Shown: positions 1 to 3,145 of the stretch, one piece after another
How the letters are laid out: every line of letters starts with the position of its first letter
Numbering within the stretch: position 1 is the stretch's first letter
NCBI GenBank assembly: GCA_945877045.1
Contig: CAMCQW010000127.1
Span: forward strand, 1-6,044
Length of the DNA stretch: 6,044 nucleotides
Direction of reading: 5' to 3'
DNA from: Chryseobacterium gleum
GTDB taxonomy: Bacteria; Bacteroidota; Bacteroidia; Flavobacteriales_D; Crocinitomicaceae
Program-made: the position numbers and the translations under genes
Notes under the pieces: model-generated
What the model saw: only the letters and a program-made list of their open reading frames with translations
What the model was told of the DNA's origin: nothing
The model's database searches: none

Positions 1-32
1 TAAAGCCGTTTCAAGCCGCTGTTTTTAAAATG

Positions 33-40
33 CAAAAATA
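33..40 (-). promoter_or_regulatory. Possible promoter -7 box reading off the left edge
   Basis: Read on the minus strand, this octamer is TATTTTTG, an exact match to the Bacteroidota -7 consensus TAnnTTTG. It lies 32 bp downstream of the START-like gene's stop codon and points left, so it could serve a minus-strand gene outside the window. I see no TTG-type -33 element 17-23 bp upstream of it, and short AT-rich motifs arise by chance. The rest of 1-72 contains no coding signal I can support. Confidence 0.25.
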
Positions 41-71
41 ATGATAAAGCACCTAATTGTATTATTTAAAG

Positions 72-85
72 TTTAGGCGCCTAAA
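72..85. repeat. 14-bp perfect palindrome over the START-like gene's stop codon
   Basis: TTTAGGCGCCTAAA is its own reverse complement. It contains the last two sense codons and the stop codon of the minus-strand gene. As RNA it could form a 5-bp stem with a 4-base loop. On the minus strand it is followed by an AT-rich stretch but no clean run of T, so it is at best a weak terminator. It could equally be a protein-binding site or chance. Confidence 0.3.
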
Positions 86-456
86 AGTCTTTTTAGATTC
101 CCGACTTGTTGGTCCCAAAGCATAGTGGCATTTTCTAAATCCTCTGGAAGACAAAAATCAATGATTCTTAATGCAACCATTGAGGTCATTGAATCTACTT
201 GATAGTTAATTTCAAAAAATACATCTAAATTATTTTCTTCGTCTTCTAGCCAAATAAAACGAATTCTAGCATTCATTTTATGGTGCAATAATCTTGCAGA
301 TTCCGTTGCCCCATCCCATTCAAAATGATAGATATCATCGTTTGTAATAACATCATCGGCAAACCACTCGCTTAATCCAGTCGGAGAGGCAATCATATTT
401 TCTAATACGCGTGGCGATGTTTTTAATAAGTATTCTAATTCAAATTTTTCTTTCAT
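73..456 (-). CDS. START-like (SRPBCC-fold) domain protein
   Basis: A 127-residue soluble protein with no signal peptide or membrane segment. Length and pattern fit a single-domain START-like/SRPBCC (Bet v1-like) protein. An N-terminal strand (about 3-12) is followed by a helical stretch containing SPTGLSEWFADDV (24-36), then alternating strands (43-50, 54-60, 64-71, 76-85, 93-101) and a long C-terminal helix (103-125) that would close the cavity. The SPxGLxxWFAD block resembles the start of AHSA1-type SRPBCC domains, and the family is common in Bacteroidota. SRPBCC proteins usually bind hydrophobic ligands, but no ligand or catalytic residue can be assigned here. The ATG at 454-456 is the only sensible start. 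The gene is divergent from the membrane methyltransferase; its own promoter is unclear, with only a degenerate TATATTG at 500-506 on the minus strand. Function unknown; domain call fairly secure. Confidence 0.8.
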   Translation of the reverse strand: MKEKFELEYLLKTSPRVLENMIASPTGLSEWFADDVITNDDIYHFEWDGATESARLLHHKMNARIRFIWLEDEENNLDVFFEINYQVDSMTSMVALRIIDFCLPEDLENATMLWDQQVGNLKRLLGA

Positions 457-478
457 ACTAGTTTTCTGTGAATAATCT

Positions 479-486
479 TATTTTTG
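479..486 (+). promoter_or_regulatory. Probable promoter -7 box for the methyltransferase gene
   Basis: TATTTTTG matches the Bacteroidota -7 consensus TAnnTTTG exactly. It sits 38 bp before the ATG at 525, which predicts a transcript start near 490 and a leader of about 35 nt. If functional, it rules out the GTG at 468 as the translation start, because that codon would lie upstream of the transcript. No convincing TTG -33 element is visible, so the call rests on the -7 box and its position. Confidence 0.4.
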
Positions 487-524
487 TTTTATTGTACTGC
501 AATATAATCATTTTTTACAAGCAA

Positions 525-1259
525 ATGGCATTAATAAATTCTTTAGATAAAAATGGAAAATTCCTCTTTCGTTATAGGGGTCAATTACCCTTGTTGTTTT
601 TTGTTCTTGCTTTACCAATTACCTATTGTTATGATTATGATTTTTTAATTTCTTATCCTAGTTTAAAGTCGTTTGTATTGATTCTGAGTTGTTTCGTATT
701 TGTCTTAGGGCATTTATTCAGGATAATCATATTTGGTTGTTGTGAAAAGCATACTTCTGGAAGGAATAGACATGAGCAAGTTGCTCATCATTTAAACACA
801 AAAGGTTGGTATTCTATGGTTAGGCATCCTCTCTATTTTGCTAATTTTTTAATATGGATTGGTTTATCCTTTTACTTGGCAAATCCAATGTTAAGCCTCG
901 TGCTATGTTTATGTTTTTGGCTTTATTATGAACGAATTATGTTCATGGAAGAGAATTTTTTATTCAACAAATTTGGAAATGAATTTCAAATTTGGGCTAA
1001 TAAAGTCCCTGCCTTTATTCCTAATGTATTTTTATATGAAAAATCGCCTAATAAATTTTCTTTAAAAACGGTTTGTGCCAATGAATACCCTAGTATAGTT
1101 TCCACCGCGACTAGTCTTCTAATACTTATCATCTTTCGTCGTTTTTCAATGGAAGGATCTGAAATTTGGCTTTGGTCGGATGTTTATTTTGCCAGTTCAA
1201 TTCTTGTATTTGGGCTTTCTTTTAGGTGGATAAAACACCGAACTACATGGTTTAAATAA
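525..1259 (+). CDS. Membrane methyltransferase, isoprenylcysteine methyltransferase-like (possible lipid A phosphate methyltransferase)
   Basis: A 244-residue polytopic inner-membrane protein with hydrophobic segments near 21-36, 47-70, 105-119, 120-138, 190-205 and 222-236. The ICMT-like signature is clear: RHPLY at 100-104, then a glutamate pair at 142-143 (MEENFLF), FG at 150-151 and VPAFIP at 161-166. In this superfamily these elements form the S-adenosylmethionine site at the membrane face. The stretch before RHPLY (SGRNRHEQVAHHLNTKGWYS) resembles, from memory, the bacterial branch that includes Leptospira LmtA, which methylates the lipid A 1-phosphate. A lipid phosphate substrate is therefore a better guess than prenylcysteine, but it is inference. 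About 78 residues with two membrane segments follow the core. An in-frame GTG at 468 would add 19 residues, but it leaves only 11 bp to the divergent start codon and lies upstream of the -7 box, so ATG 525 is preferred. Converges with recR. Confidence 0.75.
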   Translation: MALINSLDKNGKFLFRYRGQLPLLFFVLALPITYCYDYDFLISYPSLKSFVLILSCFVFVLGHLFRIIIFGCCEKHTSGRNRHEQVAHHLNTKGWYSMVRHPLYFANFLIWIGLSFYLANPMLSLVLCLCFWLYYERIMFMEENFLFNKFGNEFQIWANKVPAFIPNVFLYEKSPNKFSLKTVCANEYPSIVSTATSLLILIIFRRFSMEGSEIWLWSDVYFASSILVFGLSFRWIKHRTTWFK

Positions 1260-1279
1260 TGGCCATTTATAAATGTGGC
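1258..1279. repeat. Overlapping palindromes between convergent genes
   Basis: Two perfect palindromes overlap here: AATGGCCATT at 1258-1267 and CATTTATAAATG at 1264-1275. A further GCCA/TGGC pair (1262-1265 with 1276-1279) extends the second. Together they cover both stop codons (TAA at 1257-1259 and, on the other strand, 1269-1267). The site could fold as a small hairpin in either transcript and help end convergent transcription. Neither side has a good U-tract, so a bidirectional terminator is only a possibility. Confidence 0.3.
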
Positions 1280-1881
1280 ATCTTAAATTCTTGACGTTGT
1301 TCAAGAGAGCGTCCTAATGTTAGTTCATCGGTATATTGTAGTTCTGATCCAAAGGCAACCCCCCGCGATAAAGATGTAATGAGAAGATCAGTTCGTTGAA
1401 TTTTTTTAAATAAATAAAAATTAGTTGTATCGCCTTCCATTGTTGGACTTAGTGCAAAAATAACTTCTGAAACTTCTTGCTTGCTTAGCCTTTCCTGAAG
1501 CGGAAGGATATTAAGATCTTGAGGTCCAATTCCATCCATAGGAGATATTAAGCCACCTAATACATGGTACAAACCCTTGAAGGTTCCCGTAGACTCTATT
1601 GCCATTACATCTCTTATGTCTTCGACCACGCAAATAATAGCAGGGTTTCTTTTAGGATTGGAGCAAATAAAACAAACAGGTTCATCACTGATATTACTAC
1701 AAACAGTGCAACTAAAAATATTTTCTTTGAGCGAAATAATGGATTGTGTGAATTGACTTATTTCTTGGGGACTTCTTTTTAATAAATTTAATGAAAGTCG
1801 AAGTGCTGTTCTTTTCCCAATTCCTGGTAAAGATGATAATTGATCAACCACTTGTTCTAGAACTTTCGAAGGTAAATTCAT
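1267..1881 (-). CDS. recR: Recombination mediator protein RecR
   Basis: A 204-residue protein of normal RecR length, and all family hallmarks are present in order. The helix-hairpin-helix is at about 16-30 (SLPGIGKRTALRL). A four-cysteine zinc finger has Cys 58, 61, 70 and 73 (C-x2-C-x8-C-x2-C). A Toprim domain starts near 83 (CVVEDIRDVMAIE), with YHVLGG at 105-110 and SPTMEGDTT at 145-153. The C-terminal block TDELTLGRSLEQR (184-196) is also typical. RecR acts in the cytoplasm with RecO (and RecF) to load RecA onto SSB-coated single-stranded DNA at gaps. A TTG at 1885-1887 would add two residues, but the ATG at 1879-1881 gives the usual short N-terminus (MNLPSKVLE). That TTG lies inside a promoter-like -7 box. 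Divergent from smpB, convergent with the methyltransferase. Confidence 0.96.
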   Translation of the reverse strand: MNLPSKVLEQVVDQLSSLPGIGKRTALRLSLNLLKRSPQEISQFTQSIISLKENIFSCTVCSNISDEPVCFICSNPKRNPAIICVVEDIRDVMAIESTGTFKGLYHVLGGLISPMDGIGPQDLNILPLQERLSKQEVSEVIFALSPTMEGDTTNFYLFKKIQRTDLLITSLSRGVAFGSELQYTDELTLGRSLEQRQEFKMPHL

Positions 1882-1884
1882 GAG

Positions 1885-1892
1885 CAAATTTA
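1885..1892 (-). promoter_or_regulatory. Probable -7 box of recR, directly before its start codon
   Basis: On the minus strand this reads TAAATTTG, an exact TAnnTTTG match, and ends 3 bp before the recR ATG (1881-1879). Transcription normally starts a few bases after this box, so the transcript would begin at or next to the start codon. No clear -33 element is present. A box placed in the 99-bp recR-smpB gap on the correct strand makes chance less likely, but start mapping is needed to confirm it. Confidence 0.35.
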
Positions 1893-1922
1893 AGGATAAT
1901 GTATTGTTATAAGTAGTGCAGT

Positions 1923-1934
1923 ATAAATATTTAT
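1923..1934. repeat. 12-bp palindrome in the centre of the recR-smpB divergent region
   Basis: ATAAATATTTAT is a perfect palindrome lying within 3 bp of the midpoint of the gap 1882-1980 between two divergent starts. That is where a shared operator would be expected. It is pure A/T, so a chance origin in AT-rich DNA is quite possible, and no known regulator motif is recognised. Confidence 0.25.
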
Positions 1935-1968
1935 CAATCCAAGGTCTTTAATAAGATGAGAAATAGGT

Positions 1969-1976
1969 TAATTTTG
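1969..1976 (+). promoter_or_regulatory. Probable -7 box of smpB, directly before its start codon
   Basis: TAATTTTG is an exact TAnnTTTG match ending 4 bp before the smpB ATG at 1981. The box includes an in-frame TAA stop (1969-1971), and no ATG, GTG or TTG lies between that stop and 1981, so the start codon cannot move upstream. If the box is used, the smpB mRNA would have almost no leader. No clear -33 element is visible upstream. Confidence 0.4.
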
Positions 1977-1980
1977 TAGT

Positions 1981-2433
1981 ATGGCCTCAACAGAAGTTAA
2001 TATAAAAAACAAACGTGCTCGATTCGAATATCATCTTGAGGAGGAATTTATTGCTGGCATTCAATTGTCAGGTACTGAAATAAAAAGTATTCGAGCAGGA
2101 AAAGCAAGTATATTGGAAGCGTATTGTATTTCAATAGAAAGCGAAGTTTGGATAAGGAATATGCACATTACGACCTACGAAAATGGATCTATTTATAACC
2201 ACAAACCGAGGGCTGATCGCAAATTATTGCTTCAAAAAAAGGAAATAAATAGTATTATTAAATTTTTGAAAATTAAAGGAAATACCTTAATTCCAATTAA
2301 GTTGTTCTTGTCAGAAAAGGGATGGTTAAAAGTGTTAATCGCGTGTGCAACTGGTAAAAAGTTACATGATAAACGGGAAGATTTAAAGTTGAAAGATGAT
2401 AAACGTGAAATGGATCGCGCTTTGAAACGCTAA
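1981..2433 (+). CDS. smpB: SsrA-binding protein SmpB
   Basis: A 150-residue protein of full SmpB length. It binds tmRNA and delivers it with EF-Tu to stalled ribosomes, where trans-translation tags the unfinished peptide and releases the ribosome. The family pattern runs throughout: NKRARFEYHLEEEFIAGI at 10-27, GTEIKSIRAGKASI at 31-44, HKPRADRKLLLQKKEI at 74-89, and the OB-fold strand LIPIKLFLSEKGWLKV at 103-118. The basic tail GKKLHDKREDLKLKDDKREMDRALKR (125-150) is the segment that enters the empty mRNA channel of the ribosome. The commonly seen ALARGKK reads ACATGKK here, a mild divergence. The start is fixed by an in-frame TAA at 1969. The tmRNA gene is not in this window. The stop codon overlaps that of lolA on the other strand. 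Confidence 0.96.
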   Translation: MASTEVNIKNKRARFEYHLEEEFIAGIQLSGTEIKSIRAGKASILEAYCISIESEVWIRNMHITTYENGSIYNHKPRADRKLLLQKKEINSIIKFLKIKGNTLIPIKLFLSEKGWLKVLIACATGKKLHDKREDLKLKDDKREMDRALKR

Positions 2434-3071
2434 TCTTTAATTACTGGATACCCTGGGTAATTTTTCTTTTCAAATACAAATTTAGTATCATTTATGGATG
2501 GATTCTCTTGGAATTTTGTAACTGAATAGGTTATTGTAGTGCCGTCCTTTGATTTCATGATCGCTTTCTTCAAGGAATTTGATGATTTCGAAATATAGAC
2601 GGTGATACTACTGAATTCTGATTTAGCAGGGTTTTTAGGAAATAAATTGATTACGTGCACTGTTTCTCCGTTTAATGCTTCTTCCTTTTCATATTTGTTT
2701 TTAAATCCAGTCTCCCAAATTGTCATTATTTTTTTTGGATTGATGCTTTCACCATCATTGTTTGCATCTGATTCATAAACTGTTTTGTCTTCTTTGATAA
2801 TGGTCCATGTTTTCATGCCATTTGAAATGATGGTATTTCCTCCAAAACTAGCATTGTATTTATTCCCTTTTACCCATCCGCTACCGTTTTGATTTTCGGC
2901 TTTGCCATTACTTTTATTTTTCACAACGGAATTAAATTCGACATAAAAACATTTTAAGGCTCTCATTTTTCCAGAAACCTTATTTAAAATACCTTCAGCT
3001 TTTTTATCTTGCGCAAATGTTTGATGAGGAATTGATAGTAGTATCAAAAATGTAAGGGCTATAATTTTCAT
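2430..3071 (-). CDS. lolA: LolA-family outer-membrane lipoprotein carrier protein
   Basis: A 213-residue exported protein. The chosen ATG (3069-3071) gives a textbook signal peptide: MK, hydrophobic core IIALTFLILLSI, and a TFA-Q signal peptidase I site at 20/21, with no lipobox cysteine. An upstream in-frame ATG (3108-3110) would add 13 residues and spoil the signal peptide. The mature part fits the Bacteroidota LolA-like half-barrel: AEGILNKVSGKMRALKCFYVEF (25-46), GSGWVKGNKY (63-72), ISNGMKTWTI (82-91), YESDAND-like segment (99-106), INPKKIMTIWETGF (110-123) and the C-terminal FVFEKKNYPGYPVIKD (198-213). LolA carries lipoproteins through the periplasm from LolCDE to the outer membrane; this phylum generally lacks a recognisable LolB. 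The family is secure, but a paralogue with another cargo is possible. It lies 57 bp downstream of the T9SS cargo gene and overlaps smpB by 4 bp, tail to tail. Confidence 0.82.
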   Translation of the reverse strand: MKIIALTFLILLSIPHQTFAQDKKAEGILNKVSGKMRALKCFYVEFNSVVKNKSNGKAENQNGSGWVKGNKYNASFGGNTIISNGMKTWTIIKEDKTVYESDANNDGESINPKKIMTIWETGFKNKYEKEEALNGETVHVINLFPKNPAKSEFSSITVYISKSSNSLKKAIMKSKDGTTITYSVTKFQENPSINDTKFVFEKKNYPGYPVIKD

Positions 3072-3088
3072 TTTTTCAATTTGGTGTG

Positions 3089-3096
3089 CAAATATC
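3089..3096 (-). promoter_or_regulatory. Possible -7 box of lolA
   Basis: On the minus strand this reads GATATTTG, seven of eight to TAnnTTTG counting the two free positions. It lies 17 bp before the lolA ATG, leaving a leader of roughly 10 nt. Together with the terminator-like hairpin just upstream, it suggests lolA can be transcribed independently of the large surface-protein gene. No good -33 element is seen. Confidence 0.3.
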
Positions 3097-3116
3097 ATAA
3101 ATAATGCCATAATTAT

Positions 3117-3145
3117 GAAAAATTGGGATTAGTTTTTAATCCAAT
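3117..3145 (-). terminator. Terminator-like hairpin at the stop codon of the T9SS cargo gene
   Basis: On the minus strand, ATTGGATTA (3145-3137) is followed by a 5-base loop AAAAC and then TAATCCCAAT (3131-3122). This gives a 9-bp stem with one bulged base. TTTT follows directly, making a run of five T with the last base of the arm. The form is that of an intrinsic terminator, though only three pairs are G-C. It overlaps the last codons and the stop codon (3131-3129), and would separate this gene from lolA. Confidence 0.4.

Noticed and set aside
4..21. Direct repeat AAGCCGTTTC/AAGCCGCTG at the left edge as a hairpin or att site
   Set aside because: It is a short direct repeat, not inverted, with no integrase or tRNA nearby.
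468..524. GTG start adding 19 residues to the membrane methyltransferase
   Set aside because: It would place two divergent starts 11 bp apart, lies upstream of an exact -7 box at 479-486, and adds sequence not needed by the family. ATG 525 is preferred.
500..525. Promoter for the START-like gene on the minus strand (TTTG, 15-bp spacer, TATATTG)
   Set aside because: The -7 element lacks one base and the spacer is shorter than the usual range, so it is too weak to list.
1564..1782. 72-codon open frame on the plus strand
   Set aside because: It lies wholly inside recR on the opposite strand, and its translation shows no family pattern.
1882..1887. TTG start adding two residues to RecR
   Set aside because: The TTG is inside a promoter-like box, and the ATG at 1881-1879 gives the normal RecR N-terminus.
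2415..2433. GCG...CGC hairpin at the end of smpB as a terminator
   Set aside because: Only three outer pairs form before the loop becomes too tight, and no T-run follows.
3072..3110. Upstream ATG for the LolA-family protein
   Set aside because: The extra 13 residues put charged residues before the signal peptide, while the ATG at 3071 starts it correctly.
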